DNA of 64,000 nucleotides from Byssothecium circinans (lineage: Eukaryota > Ascomycota > Dothideomycetes > Pleosporales > Massarinaceae): NCBI GenBank assembly GCA_010015675.1, contig ML977005.1, forward strand, positions 279,274-343,273, written 5' to 3'. How positions within the stretch are numbered: the first letter of the stretch is position 1; each line of letters opens with the position of its first letter. Below, one piece after another: positions 1 to 10,624 of this stretch. The translations under genes were made by a program, and so were the position numbers. The notes under the pieces were generated by a model. It saw nothing but the letters and a program-made list of their open reading frames with translations, ran no database searches and was not told the origin of the DNA.

Positions 1-935
1 TTTGCTGAATGAGCAAATGATGAACCTCGGAGAAGGACAAAAGATGAGCTTCGTGAATTGACCGGCGACGGACTCGATGACTGAGCGGGCGATCGATTTG
101 CAGAATGGACAATGGAAAAATCTGTTGAATGGACGGGAGTGGAGTCCGGAGGCAAGCTGTCGGGAGCCATGAGAGACAGGTCTATTTCCCTCCAAGATTT
201 CCCCCTCTAAGATTTACCCCCCTAAGATTTACCCCTCTAAGATTTACCCCTCTAAGATTTACCCCTCTAAGATTTACCCCTCTAAGATTTACCCCTCCAA
301 AATCTACACCGCCATGGTCCCATTTGTCACGCCGATATCGGCCTACAATTTCCGAATGCTCGCTAAGATGACGAATCATCGGGCAGTCGCGATCACCCCA
401 CCACACACAGTTGCACGAGGAAAAAAATAAGACCATAGTTTACTGAGTCGGCAAGCACCAAATAACGTGGTTTTTTTTTTTTTTTCGCTATGTACACTCC
501 CGGATGGCTCTTTTTGAGTTGACACCGTAGATTTAGTGGTCTATTAAAAATATGTTCATGAATAAGCGGTGTTGTTTTGATTGCGATGCTGACTCATCAA
601 ACTCGCGTCTCCACCTCGCGCCGGAAAAAATGACACATTTCGGAGGAGTAAGCAAACCTTCGCCCATACAAAACTTCATAGAAATAGGAGTATTTGGCGG
701 TTTTTAGGGATGTAATTCAAACTCATCAGATATAAGACTCTGATTTGCATAGTAAAATTATCTAGTATCGATTTCTTGATGTTGAGGCCTTTTGTTTGGA
801 GTTGGCTTACTCATCCGAAATGTGTCCTTTTTTTCCGGAGCGACTGTGCGCCCGATGGGCTCGCCTGAGCTCGAAAAGGCTGCCCAACCCACTCCTCCGC
901 CCTCCCATTGATCAAATCCCTCCTAAACATCCACG
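1..935. other. Intergenic, left window edge
   Basis: No convincing coding region. It contains the 15-bp minisatellite at 196-300, a poly-T run near 470-486 and an AT-rich stretch around 530-790. The sequence just before the kinase start (about 830-935) is C-rich and may be its leader. Confidence 0.5.
196..300. repeat. 15-bp minisatellite, 7 units
   Basis: Seven tandem units of the form GATTTACCCCTCTAA, the first two and the last slightly diverged, with a degenerate unit at 181-195. The 15-bp period is a multiple of three, so the array stays open on both strands and reads LRFTP repeats on the plus strand. There is no other sign of coding, so I read it as a non-coding minisatellite. Confidence 0.9.
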
Positions 936-1889
936 ATGTCTTCTACGGAGGCTACACCCATTCTTAAAGAGGAGGATTTTCCTTATTATACTGAGCATCA
1001 GCTTGGCCTTGGGGGTTTTGGCATTGTAACCAAAGTAAAACATCGGAGCACGGGACAGCACTATGCCTGCAAGAGCCTGCGGAGTGAAAGCCAACTTCCC
1101 GCGGCGCACGGTGAATTGGAGAAGGAAGCTAGGACGATACGCAAGTTGGAACATCGTCATATTGTTGCGGTAGTTGAGACCTTCATTGTTGGACGCGAAC
1201 TACGAATTATCATGGAGCCTGTCGGTGATATTGATCTCAGAGAGCTCCTCGGCGATACAGACAAAACACAGACATACCGCTCATCGCTGAAGAAGGCGTT
1301 TGGATGTCTCGCGAGTGGATTGGCTTATCTACATGAGAAGGAGGTTCGCCATAAGGGTATACTACTTCCACCTACTTTACAGGTGCAGGCTAACCTTAAC
1401 GAAGATATAAAACCGAGTAACATCATATTCCGTGATGGCCTAGTCAGGATTATTGACTTTGGGACTTCGTTGGACTTCAGCAATCGGCCTGAAGGAAGTA
1501 AGAGTAACAGATTTCCAGGACCACATACGCCGAAGTATTGTGCCCCTGAAGTCTGCGAAGGAACAGAACGGAACCGCCAATCGGATGTCTTTTCTCTTGG
1601 ATGTGTCTTCATCGAAATTCTTCGTCGATTGGAACCACGGCTTAATCTTGGTGATATCACCGGACCCTACCATGAGCACACTCAGGTTCTCCAAGAGAAA
1701 CTTCGGACGACAGTCCCGGACGATGTGGACTTGAAACCAGTATTTCTTTACTATATTGAGATGATACACCGTAGCAAAGAATCCCGAATCACAGCGGCCG
1801 ATCTCAGTTGCAGACTCGCGTCTGCCTCTAACACCGGACCAGACGGTCCGGTGTTAATCTGCACAGGCTGCGGAAACGACCGCAGTTAG
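936..1889 (+). CDS. Serine/threonine protein kinase, fungal orphan type
   Basis: Eukaryotic protein kinase made almost entirely of the catalytic domain. Exons 936-1356 and 1405-1889 give 301 aa. Visible motifs: glycine-rich loop GLGGFGIV (24-31), the ATP-binding Lys in YACK (K46), a likely alpha-C Glu near 64, catalytic HKDIKPSN (D141), DFG (158-160) and APE (187-189), so all key residues are present. The unspliced reading frame is open through the intron but puts 16 foreign residues between HK and DIKPSN. Splicing a 48-nt intron (donor GTATAC, branch GCTAAC, acceptor GAAG) restores the loop. There is no regulatory domain or membrane segment; the short C-terminal tail is unrecognised. Substrate unknown. 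The ATG follows a C-rich leader. It sits at the edge of a RIPed island but is not itself mutated. Confidence 0.85.
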   Translation: MSSTEATPILKEEDFPYYTEHQLGLGGFGIVTKVKHRSTGQHYACKSLRSESQLPAAHGELEKEARTIRKLEHRHIVAVVETFIVGRELRIIMEPVGDIDLRELLGDTDKTQTYRSSLKKAFGCLASGLAYLHEKEVRHKGILLPPTLQVQANLNEDIKPSNIIFRDGLVRIIDFGTSLDFSNRPEGSKSNRFPGPHTPKYCAPEVCEGTERNRQSDVFSLGCVFIEILRRLEPRLNLGDITGPYHEHTQVLQEKLRTTVPDDVDLKPVFLYYIEMIHRSKESRITAADLSCRLASASNTGPDGPVLICTGCGNDRS

Positions 1890-3466
1890 TGTGTACAGCT
1901 ACTTGAGGTAAGCCTTTTCAGACTGGCTAGAACAATATTAATGCTAATTAACTGTAGGTCGAATAATAGCATAAGTATCTACTCTGCCTATACATATATT
2001 ACTACAAGAAGGCTGAGGGGTTGATGCAAGGGTATAATAGATACTCTTACTGCGGTAGTTAGACCTTGTATAGCTAGGGAAAGATATCTGCCAGTCGAGA
2101 CCTATGCCTCATTTTCCCGCTGCTTTATAAGATCTAATAATTTAATCCTATCCAGCGCGAACAAGTTCGCCCGGAGCTCTTCACAAGTTTGCCCGCGCTA
2201 GCAGGGAGGGGCGGCGATCTACTCCTGCCATAGGGTCGCAACATCGCAGAAGATAGTATACAAGAGCGAAGACAGTTCGTCATCGTCTACGCTTGACGAA
2301 ATGACCGTCGCCGCGTAGTGCTATATAAGCTAACATCGTGATCCTCTACTACGCCTAGTGCCTTGCGATACTTGTTCTCATCATTACGTCCACCGCTTGT
2401 GTCCGCCGTTGCGCTCCCTTTCATGGTGCCTTGCCACGCCTTGCCGTGAACGTCCTCGCCGTTGCCGTACCTATCGTTGTGCCCCGCCACCGCCAACGCT
2501 GTGCTAGTGGTATAGCCACAATATTACAGAAGCAATTGTCACCCATCAATCTTGGTTGGCGAGGGTAGTAAGCCGAGAGGACATCGTCGAGGCACAAGCG
2601 AATCGGGTAGCGGAGAAAGCTACGACGGCGAAAGGCAGACGAGGTTTGAAGCGCGGAAACCCTGCATTAACATTAGCGAGGGATCAGACTCAAAAAGGAC
2701 GAGATGAAGGTCGCAGAGGCATGTCAGAGCATCTTAGCAATAGAGAGAGTGTGGTTTCGAAGGTAGCGGGACGTTAGCTGTTGCGCAAGTCGCGAATCCG
2801 TTGTTGCTTATCGGGGCGTTCCCTTGTCATCTCGGCCAGCACCGGCACGCAAGGACTAGGCGCAGCCACAAGCCTTAACAGCCACAGGCTGGGCGATCTA
2901 ATGACCCATGTCGAATTACTTCGTAAGCAACACCTGAGACTTGCGGGGCCGTACTGCACTAGACCGGATCAGTGGCTGCTTGGATCAGAAGTACCAACGC
3001 GGGTGGCGACCTTGCGTGAATCTTCGCGCCACACCCGATACAGGGCTGATGGTGACTTTTGGGTACTGTAGTAGGACTTAAAAGTTCAGGTAGGACCTTT
3101 ATAGGTGTTCCAATGGCGGGAAGAGCTTGATGGTAGCGTTGTGGTAAGGGAAGTCAGGTTTGCGACGAAGTGAGGCTCCCTACAGACCAGGCGCGGAAAG
3201 CGTCAGCGCGATAGTAATTTTTGCATGCGAAGGTGCCTGCATATTTAGGATCACCTATATTACGCATGTAATGTGAAAATATAATATATAATAAAGTGTG
3301 TGTAGAGTTTGAGTCGTGCAAAGTTCAAGTACCCCTCACTTTTCTCGGCGTGGGGTGTTTCTCGACCTGCAGTGATGGACGTTAGTGAATATTGAATCGT
3401 CAGCCAAGCGCGAATAGAAGGAAAAGAAATGTCCATTCCGGCTGGTTCTTACAATTCAAACGAGGT
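1890..3466. other. Gene-poor stretch with transposon debris
   Basis: Mixed composition. The only recognisable piece is a pogo-type transposase C-terminal scrap near 2556-2660. Short open frames at 2287-2496 and 2774-3071 match nothing I recognise. The AT-rich part at 3240-3300 looks like ordinary spacer. Confidence 0.5.
2556..2777 (+). pseudogene. Fragment of pogo/Fot-type transposase C-terminus
   Basis: The first 35 residues read ARVVSREDIVEAQ followed by a basic Lys/Arg/Gly-rich stretch (KGRRGLKRGNP). This resembles the tail of fungal pogo-family DDE transposases, where a 'RV.SYEDIEEARAKRA' helix precedes a GKRGRK-type basic patch. No start codon, catalytic core or inverted repeat is visible nearby, so this is a relic. 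The family assignment is from memory of the motif and is tentative. Confidence 0.4.
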
Positions 3467-3829
3467 TTATGTACGAGGACCACGCCTCTTTGCTCTCTTC
3501 GCCCTCTTTGGCTCGCTGACGTCCCTCTCAATACTCCCAACTACCTTCCTCTTACGACTCTTAAACTCAGCAATATCCTTTTTAAGTGCACCCAGAGAGC
3601 CCATTACCTCACCCTCGAGACGAGTGATTGCTTTTTCTTGATGATGGATATGTTGGAAGAGCTCTTCAATCATGTTGCATATCATTTCGTAGTCTTCGTC
3701 GTCCAGCTCGGGGAGTTCATCATCATGAGCGCACCAATCCCTATACCAGTCCCAATGCTCATTTAATTCAGCGTCGTTCAAAAATTTGTTTGACATGGTG
3801 TTCAAGTGAAGTCTTGCAGAGTTCGGCAT
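3467..3829 (-). CDS. Small acidic/basic hypothetical protein
   Basis: Open frame on the minus strand, 120 aa from the ATG at 3829 or 109 aa from the ATG at 3796. It is not recognised. It has an acidic middle (DDELPELDDEDYEM), a probable amphipathic or coiled helix (HHQEKAITRLEGEVMGSL) and a basic tail (KRAKRAKRR) that could act as a nuclear localisation signal. Codon use looks protein-like rather than random and the frame is not damaged by RIP, although the AT-rich island begins just beyond it at about 3900. It could be a young or lineage-specific gene, or the tail of a larger gene. No intron is visible. Confidence 0.45.
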   Translation of the reverse strand: MPNSARLHLNTMSNKFLNDAELNEHWDWYRDWCAHDDELPELDDEDYEMICNMIEELFQHIHHQEKAITRLEGEVMGSLGALKKDIAEFKSRKRKVVGSIERDVSEPKRAKRAKRRGPRT

Positions 3830-4383
3830 AGAGGTCCTAATAAGCCTTTGCAAAGCAGGTATAACCACGATTGATACCTTTTATGTAAATGCGGTAAAGG
3901 GGCACGAAACTAGGCCTCAATATTGCCTAAAAAGATCCCTATAACGACTGTTCAATTATCCAGTTTTGGCCCATACTGCTTCTTATTGCTCAATGGCCCA
4001 GTTTTAGCCATTGCTTAAGATAGAATTCATATTTGTCGATCCGTCTTCCTAGCATGGGGCTTGCGGTTGTGATAAGTAGGGGCACTTGAATGCATTAACC
4101 AAGCGCAAGGCCTTTTACTTAGCAGAGCAATGTCCATTCGATCTACTGTAAACAAAGTTTGATTTCTAAAAGTGCTAAGCGGCCGCTGCAGCTACATAAG
4201 CCACGATTGATCGGGGTTCCGAGCTAACTAGGGCCAAATGTGGTCCTATTTGCTATAAATAACGAGGGTTTAGAATAGTCCCCCAAAGGGCTATACTAGG
4301 GGCGGATGTATGCTCCAATTTCCTTAAATATATATGCAGGCGTACTTGAAGCCTAACTTGCGCAACCCTAACTCACCGCAGCC

Positions 4384-5434
4384 ATGCACTTTTTAACGGA
4401 TATTACTGCCCTTCTCTATGCATCCTCTTTCACTGCAGGAGGCATCGCTGCCGCAGCCCCTCTTTGTTCCAAAACTATTAACACAGCTGGCGGTGGGCCG
4501 CCGAACAGTGGAATGCCGACAGTGATATCTGCTAGTGCTATCAAGGAGCTTTAACTAGCGCACTTTCTCAAGAATATGGAAGCCTCTTTTTTCAACGCAG
4601 GCTTAACAAACCTTACAGAGTGGGGCATAAGTGGGCTTCCTAATGATACTATTAAAGTTATTAGCAAGATCGCAGCTGTAAGTACACCTACCTTGTAGAG
4701 TATTGCACTGTCTCTTAATGCATTTTTAGTAAGAAGAGGTGCATCTTTCCAACATTGCGAACTTTCTTATATTCTATAACGAAACAGTAATTCCTCCTTG
4801 CAACTACTCCTTTCTAGTGAATAAAACTGAGGAACTCTTTAAGCTTGCTTACACTATCACTTCTATTAGGATTAGCGCTACCATTAGACTTAACGAGCGC
4901 CTCGCGATTACAGATCCTCTGCTCGTAAGATCAATATTATCCATACTGACAGTTGAATCGTGGCAAGATGCATTCTTCCAACACATCTAGGGTGCAGTAC
5001 TAAATCTAGCGCCGTTTGATACTGGTATTAGTGATATATGGGCATATAACCTTGCATTTTCATTTATTTAGCCTAGATCATGTTTAATTGAAGTTCCTAT
5101 ACTAATTCTTCTAAGGTTAACTGTCTCTTAACCTCCTAGTACCTCGCGTATAAACAGCATAGAAAGGAATGAGTAGAGGGAGTTCACATAGGATCCTATG
5201 CAAACGCCGTTCATCACTGAAGCCAGTAAGCAATTACTTATTAGATGGATTAGTCAGCTTAATAAACTAGTGTATACACCTCTAAATATAATAACAAAGG
5301 GGAAGGGAACTGCAAATGTACCATAGGGTCTAAATAGAGTCGTTTTTGCAGTAGTAACTATTCAGCAGCCAGATAATGTAAATAATCTTGCTCCTGCGAC
5401 CCTAGCTAGGCTAGTGGCTATACCCCTGTCCTAG
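4384..5434 (+). pseudogene. RIP-inactivated secreted ferritin-like (Rds1-type) protein
   Basis: From the ATG at 4384 the frame shows a signal-peptide-like start (MHFLTDITALLYASSFTAG), then NAGLTNLTEWG, EVHLSNIANF, NETVIPPCNYSF and, near the end, GLNRVVFAVVTIQQPDNVN. These match the layout of fungal secreted ferritin-like/stress-response Rds1-type proteins. An intron is likely at 4678-4729 (GTAAGT...TTTAG). Stops occur at former Gln or Trp codons, for example TAA near 4552, TAA at 4730, TAG near 4988 and others to 5350. The frame otherwise runs to TAG at 5432. No frameshift is needed over most of its length, so point mutation rather than deletion killed it. The region 5100-5220 is the most degraded. 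Confidence 0.75.
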
Positions 5435-5749
5435 TGAGATAGCCTAGTTTTCCTATAACTAGGATGTAGAATTTGTAGAATCTCGTGTAGGCTTATATGC
5501 GCACAATTCTTTTTTATTCTTAACTTACTTTTTAATTTTTATTTTTTTTAGGGAGGGCTTTAACATTAAGCATGACTTTTATTAAATTACCGTACGCAGT
5601 AGATTTTATAATAATCCTAACCTTACACAATGTAATCTACTCCTAGTTAAATGATAGTTAGTAGATATATATTAAGAAAGATATTTACGTAATCTTTAAA
5701 GGAGTGTGCTAATATTACATTATTATTTTATAATTAGCTAAGGTTACTC

Positions 5750-6480
5750 TATACTAAAACTAAGTAGCTGTATTATGCTGAATTTCAAGCTCCCTAACGT
5801 GCACTAGACGTTTTTTCTTATAGAGATAAAGGTATAGAACTAGAAATATTATAATCACTAAGATAATAGTAACAGTAATACCTATGATTCCACCATAGCT
5901 AAGAGGTTTATAATGTTTGTTGCTATGTGCCTTGCTTCCTTTTAGGAAAGACTCTTATCTGTTTCCTAGTTAGTGTAGGCTAAAATGGTATACTAATTTA
6001 TAAACATACTCTTAAATAAATACTATTATTATACGTTTACCCCTTTATTTCCTTTATTAGTGATAGAGAGTAGTAAGATGATAATGTAGATTGCAGAGTA
6101 ATCTTAGGTTTATATAGTTATTTAAATCTCCTAGCTTTAAAACAAGAGGTATCTAAAATTAGTGTTTCCTAATTAGGGATCTTAGAGCTAATTTTAGGCT
6201 TATCACTAGTGCCTAAACTATTACCCTTTTATTATTATTATAGCATTACGTGTTATCGTCTTACGTAATATAATGACCCTTCTTATAAACCTTATACTTA
6301 CATATCACTAATCCTTATATGAAGTTTTATAGCTAAGATAGAGCTACCTACAGTGGTAGTCGCTAAGATATAATTAGTAGGTAATTTTAAATATAACTAT
6401 TAGACTAAAAATAGAACTACACATTAGAGGTGCCCTAGATTAGTAAGTGAAGAGTCTATTCCTAACCTAAGAGGGCCACT
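5750..6480 (-). pseudogene. Relic of a single-pass membrane protein (C-terminal part)
   Basis: On the minus strand, about 5950 down to 5755, a frame reads a glycine-containing hydrophobic segment (GGIIGITVTIILVIIIFLVL) followed by a basic stop-transfer (YKKKRLVHVRELEIQ) and a short tail. This is the layout of fungal type I membrane proteins with a small cytoplasmic tail. Upstream on the same strand (6480-6000) a stop-riddled frame contains TTNYILATTTVGSSILA. No start is identifiable. The relic is heavily AT-shifted. Family not identified. Confidence 0.35.
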
Positions 6481-6504
6481 TCTAGGAACTATCTAATATA
6501 AATT

Positions 6505-8762
6505 GTGTTTACTAGTACATGCTCTTTATTAAAAAGATCCGCTACAACAATACTAAGAATAGGAATATTGCTAGTGACTTTTATCGTCACCGCCGTTTCT
6601 ATTAGTCTGATAGGGCGAATTCTAGGTAAGAGCAACGCTAAGACTAGTATCTTAACACTTAATGTAAGGTTACATCTTTTACTCTTATATAAAGAGATTA
6701 GCTAATAGAATTACTACTATAGTTTAATTCTACTAATATACTCCTAGATAGTCTATTCCTAAAGTCACGTATTATTTAGAATTATAATATTTTCTAAGAT
6801 ATCTAGAGCTAGGCTAATAGTGTTAAAGATGCAGTTATGACTAACCTTCTAGGTGCTATTACGACCCCTATTCAAGATATCTAGAGCGTAGTTAATAGTA
6901 TTAAGGACGTAGTCACGACTAGCCTTCTAGGTGCTATTACGGCTCCTATTCAAGAGATCAAGGAATATATTCCTAAGAATTGCTTACTAGGCACAAAAGA
7001 GTTCTGTGTTAGCTATAGATACAACATAACCTATAAAAAGTTACTACTAACGTAAAGCACCATCGAACCGCGCACACCATCGAACCGCGCACACCATCGA
7101 ACCGCGCAGAATTCCTTGGCAACACCAACTCACTCAACTTCATCGTCATTATCGTCCGCATCACTATCTGAAAATATATACTGAGTACTAGCCTCCGACT
7201 CAGAAAAACCCTCTTTATCTGCCTAACACGTTCTCGCGTTATGCCCAGCCTTACCACAGTTGCCGCAGTGGCGAATACCTGGTTGTCGCACTTCGCGTTC
7301 ACCCTCCACCCTCGCCCTCTTACGGTTCTGAACGGTTCCTGACGGTTCAGAACTGTTCTGGTCTGTTGTAGGACCATACTCCATAGTGCCACCCTTCTGA
7401 ATATACTTACGCTTGCGTGTTTTTCGCTTGGTTATCACCTGAAGTTGCTGTTCAAGCTCTTCAATGCGCGAATTCATGAGCGCAGTATTGTGCAGCACCA
7501 ACTCAGTGCCTTTGACGAGCTGTGAAAGCCCACCGCGCGCTGTTTGTGGTGACCGAGTAATAGAATCTTGTATAAGCCTTAACTGCGAGCCAAATTCGCG
7601 TGTATTACTTGGAGTTCTTAATTGCCACGGCGTCTCTAGTGGTGGGGGTCCTGGTAGGGTGCGTATACGCACATCAAGGCGATCAAGCACCACCTGCGCG
7701 TTCAGAGGGACTAGCCCTATTGCCTCAAAGGCCTTTTGACAGTTCTGAACCGTAAACACGCTTGAAAACGCGTCTTTAAAGGCTGGTAGGAACGCTTCCT
7801 TGTTGACGTGAAAGACGTGTTGGCGCGCTAAGTTCCGAATGGTCTCAGAGTACTTGCGCTTAAGTGGCGAGAATAACACCACATCGAGCGGCTGAAGGAT
7901 GTGTAATAAGTGCGCAGGCATACAAAGCGTAATAATCTTGTTGTCCTTGCAATAATCCTTAAAATCCTGATTTAGGTGGCTTTCGTGGCCATCTAAAATC
8001 AGCAACCAATAGACGCCAACAGTTCTCGCCTTTATATGCGCGTTAAAGTGCTTTAACCACGCAAGACTAAGCTCATTAGTCGTCCATCTATTCTCTGAAA
8101 CCGAGAGCTTCTAATCACGCGGTATATCGGCTTCCTGGTACCACGAAGAGATGTGGACGCGTCCTTTGTATATGATGAATGGCGGGGTGATCTCTTTACC
8201 CCACTCAGCTAGTAGTTTATTCGCCATATCCGACACTTCGCCCAGCGTAGGCGCGAATCCTCGCGAATCAAGGTCGAGGATGTATTCAACAATCATCTGG
8301 TACTCGGTCAGGGACAGTTTTGAACAGTTCGGAACTGTTTCTGCTCGAAAAGGTATTCCTTTGGCGCGTTCGTTGAGGACTCGGTCCTTAACGTTAAAGG
8401 CTTCAGCAGCGCGTCGGAGGCTTGGAAATTGGCCTCTATTGTATGCAGCAAGGGCAAGCTAAAGTCTACCTTCGTGTTGAAGTGCTTCAGTACGACGTTG
8501 TTGTGGCATTTTCGCGTTGAAGATGGTGATGGTGTTGCCAAGGAATTCTGCGCGGTTCGATGGTGTGCGCGGTTTGATGGTGCTTTACGTTAAGCCTATT
8601 AGATCTAGTGCTAGACATTGCTTAAAGCTTGCTAGATAGTGTTCAAGTCCTACTAGATATTCTTAAAAAACCCCTTTAGGATAGGGTAAAAGAGTTTTAG
8701 GAAAAGCTTTAAGAAAAGCTTTAGCCTCTAGGGCGTACCCTAACGAAAATTACTACTCTATA
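6505..8762 (+). pseudogene. RIP-killed multi-pass membrane protein gene split by a transposon
   Basis: Segments at 6505-7047 and 8593-8762 read as one plus-strand protein if the pogo element and one TA are removed. The first segment has a hydrophobic helix (ILRIGILLVTFIVTAVSISL), then two copies of a module VVTTSLLGAITAPIQ-type (near 6840 and 6925), then KNCLLGTKEFCVSYRYNIT. The second segment continues in frame with repeated SLLD.V/VLLDIL units, with TAA/TAG at likely Gln codons. The helix followed by a Cys pair is reminiscent of fungal SUR7/PalI-type membrane proteins, but this is a weak assignment. Many stops show it is dead. Confidence 0.45.
7050..8590 (-). mobile_element. Pogo/Fot-like DNA transposon, internally deleted copy
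   Basis: A 1541-bp element bounded by TA on both sides (7048-7049, 8591-8592) and by near-perfect terminal inverted repeats of about 60 bp. They begin ACGTAAAGCACCATC and end at CCTTGGCAACACC; the left end has one extra CACACCATCGAACCGCG unit. The transposase runs on the minus strand from an ATG near 8509 to 7223. It shows the N-terminal HTH region (RGIPF-type), the second DDE block (LLILDGHESH), LQPLDV, and a C-terminal CCHC knuckle (CGNCGKAGHNARTC). About 320 bp carrying the CENP-B-like HTH and first catalytic Asp are missing; NKLLAEWG is joined directly to KEITPPFI. Two in-frame stops remain (near 8459 and 8113). Base composition is close to normal, unlike its surroundings. Confidence 0.9.
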
Positions 8763-10622
8763 ACGTATTCTACTATCGAACCACCTATACCATCAAACTG
8801 CTCATGATTCCTTGGCAACACTAACTTACTTAACTGCATCATCATTATCATCTGCATTGCTATCTAAAAATATATACTAAGTACTAGCCTCTAACTTAGA
8901 AGAACCCTCTTTATTAGCTTGATAAGTTCTCGTATTATGCCTAGTCTTACCGTAGTTGCCACAGCGCTAAACACCTAGTTGTTGTGGTTATCACACGTCG
9001 CCCTTACCCTCTACCCTCACCCTTTTATGGTTCTAAACTATTCCTAATAGTTTAGAACTATTCTAGTCTGCTATAGGACTATACTCTATAGTACTACCCT
9101 TCTAAATATACTTGCGCTTGCGTGTTTTATGCTTGGTTATTATCTTAAGTTGCTTTTCAAGGTCTTTAATGCGCGACTTTATAAGCGCAGTATTATGCAG
9201 CACCAACTTAGCACCTTTGACGAGCTGCGAAAGCCTACCCTGCGCCGTCCGTAGTGATTAAGTAATAGAATCACGTATAAACTTTAACTAAGAGCTAAAT
9301 TCACGTGTATTACTTAGAGTCCTTAATAGCTATGGCGTCTCTAGTAGTAGGGGTCCTAGTAAGGTGCGTATACACATATTAAGGTGATTAAGCACTACCT
9401 GCGCGTTTAGAGGGACTAGCCCTATTGCCTTAAAGGCCTTTCAATAGTTCTAAACCGTAAATACGCTTAAAAACGCGTCTTTAAAGGCTAGTAAGAACGC
9501 TTCCTTATTAATGTGAAAGACGCGCTATTACGCTAAGCCCTAAATAATCTTAGAGTACTTACGCTTAAGCGGTGAGAATAACACCATATTAAGCGGCTAG
9601 AGGATGTGTGACGAGTGCGGTAGTATATAGAGCGTAAGGATCTTATTATCTTAATAATAATCCTTAAAATCTTAATTTAGGTGGCTTTCGTGGCCATCTA
9701 AAATTAGTAACTAATAGACACTAATAGTTCTTACCTTTGTATGCGCGTTAAAGTGCTTTAACTACGTGAGACTAAGCTTATTAGTCATCTATCTATTCTC
9801 TAAGACTAAGAGCTTTTAATTACGTGGTATATTAGCTTCCTAGTACCACGAAGAAATGTAGACGCGTTCTTTATATACAATAAATAGTAGGGTGAATATA
9901 CTATTTAAATATATACTCTAGATATTTGTTACCTACTCTTTATCGCCTAGCTAAACCGTTGTAGGCCTTACTCGCTTCTCTAAGCTAGTAACCACTTTCA
10001 TAGAGCTAATAACACCTATCTAAAAGCTAGTTTTATTAAAGTTGTGTATATTATTATCGTGTACGCCGTACTTCGCTTTAGTGTCCCGTATAAGCTTAAA
10101 CCATGCGCTAACTACCTTAGGATCTTCCTATTTTGCCCTCTAATGGTCCTTTGAATAGTTCTAAACTATTCGTAACTGTTCTAAATAGTTCATAAACTGT
10201 GCTGCCTAGTTAATGCCTACGTTCTTACTACCCCGCTCGCGCAACAGTTTATTCGCTATATCTGATACTTCGCCCAACGTAGGCGCGAATCCTCGCGAAT
10301 CGAGGTCGAGGATGTATTGGACGAGTGTCTCCTGCTTAGTTAGGGATAGTTTTGAATGGTTCGGTACTGTTTCTGGTTGAAAAGGTATTCCTCTAGCGCG
10401 TTTAGTAAGGACACGAGGCTTGACGTTAAAGGCTGTAGTAGCGCTTCGATAGCTTTCAAATTGGCCTCTATTATATGCGTTAAGGGTAAGCTGTAGTCTG
10501 CCTTCGTGTTGCAGTCGTTCAGACCTTTGTTGTTGAGGCATTTTCGCGTTGAAGATGGAGTTGGTGTTGCCAAGAAATCATGAGTGGTTTAATGGTGTGG
10601 GCGGTTTAATGGTTGAATACGT
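8763..10622 (-). mobile_element. Pogo/Fot-like DNA transposon, full-length RIPed copy
   Basis: An 1860-bp element with TA on both sides (8761-8762, 10623-10624) and inverted repeats related to the 7050-8590 copy (outer ends ACGTATTC, inner GATTCCTTGGCAACAC). The transposase start region is intact (minus strand, ATG near 10541, MPQQQRSERLQHEG). It retains the middle block absent from the other copy, including KNVGIN, DHQRAK and a degraded catalytic motif reading NFNKTSF where NFDETGF is expected. G-to-A changes explain both substitutions. Stops are frequent throughout the C-terminal two thirds. The 319-bp length difference from the first copy equals the missing middle segment. Confidence 0.88.
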
Positions 10623-10624
10623 TA

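Noticed and set aside
2150..2560. Possible LTR retrotransposon end
   Set aside because: No paired LTR, primer-binding site or polyprotein motif could be found, so I list only the pogo-like scrap downstream.
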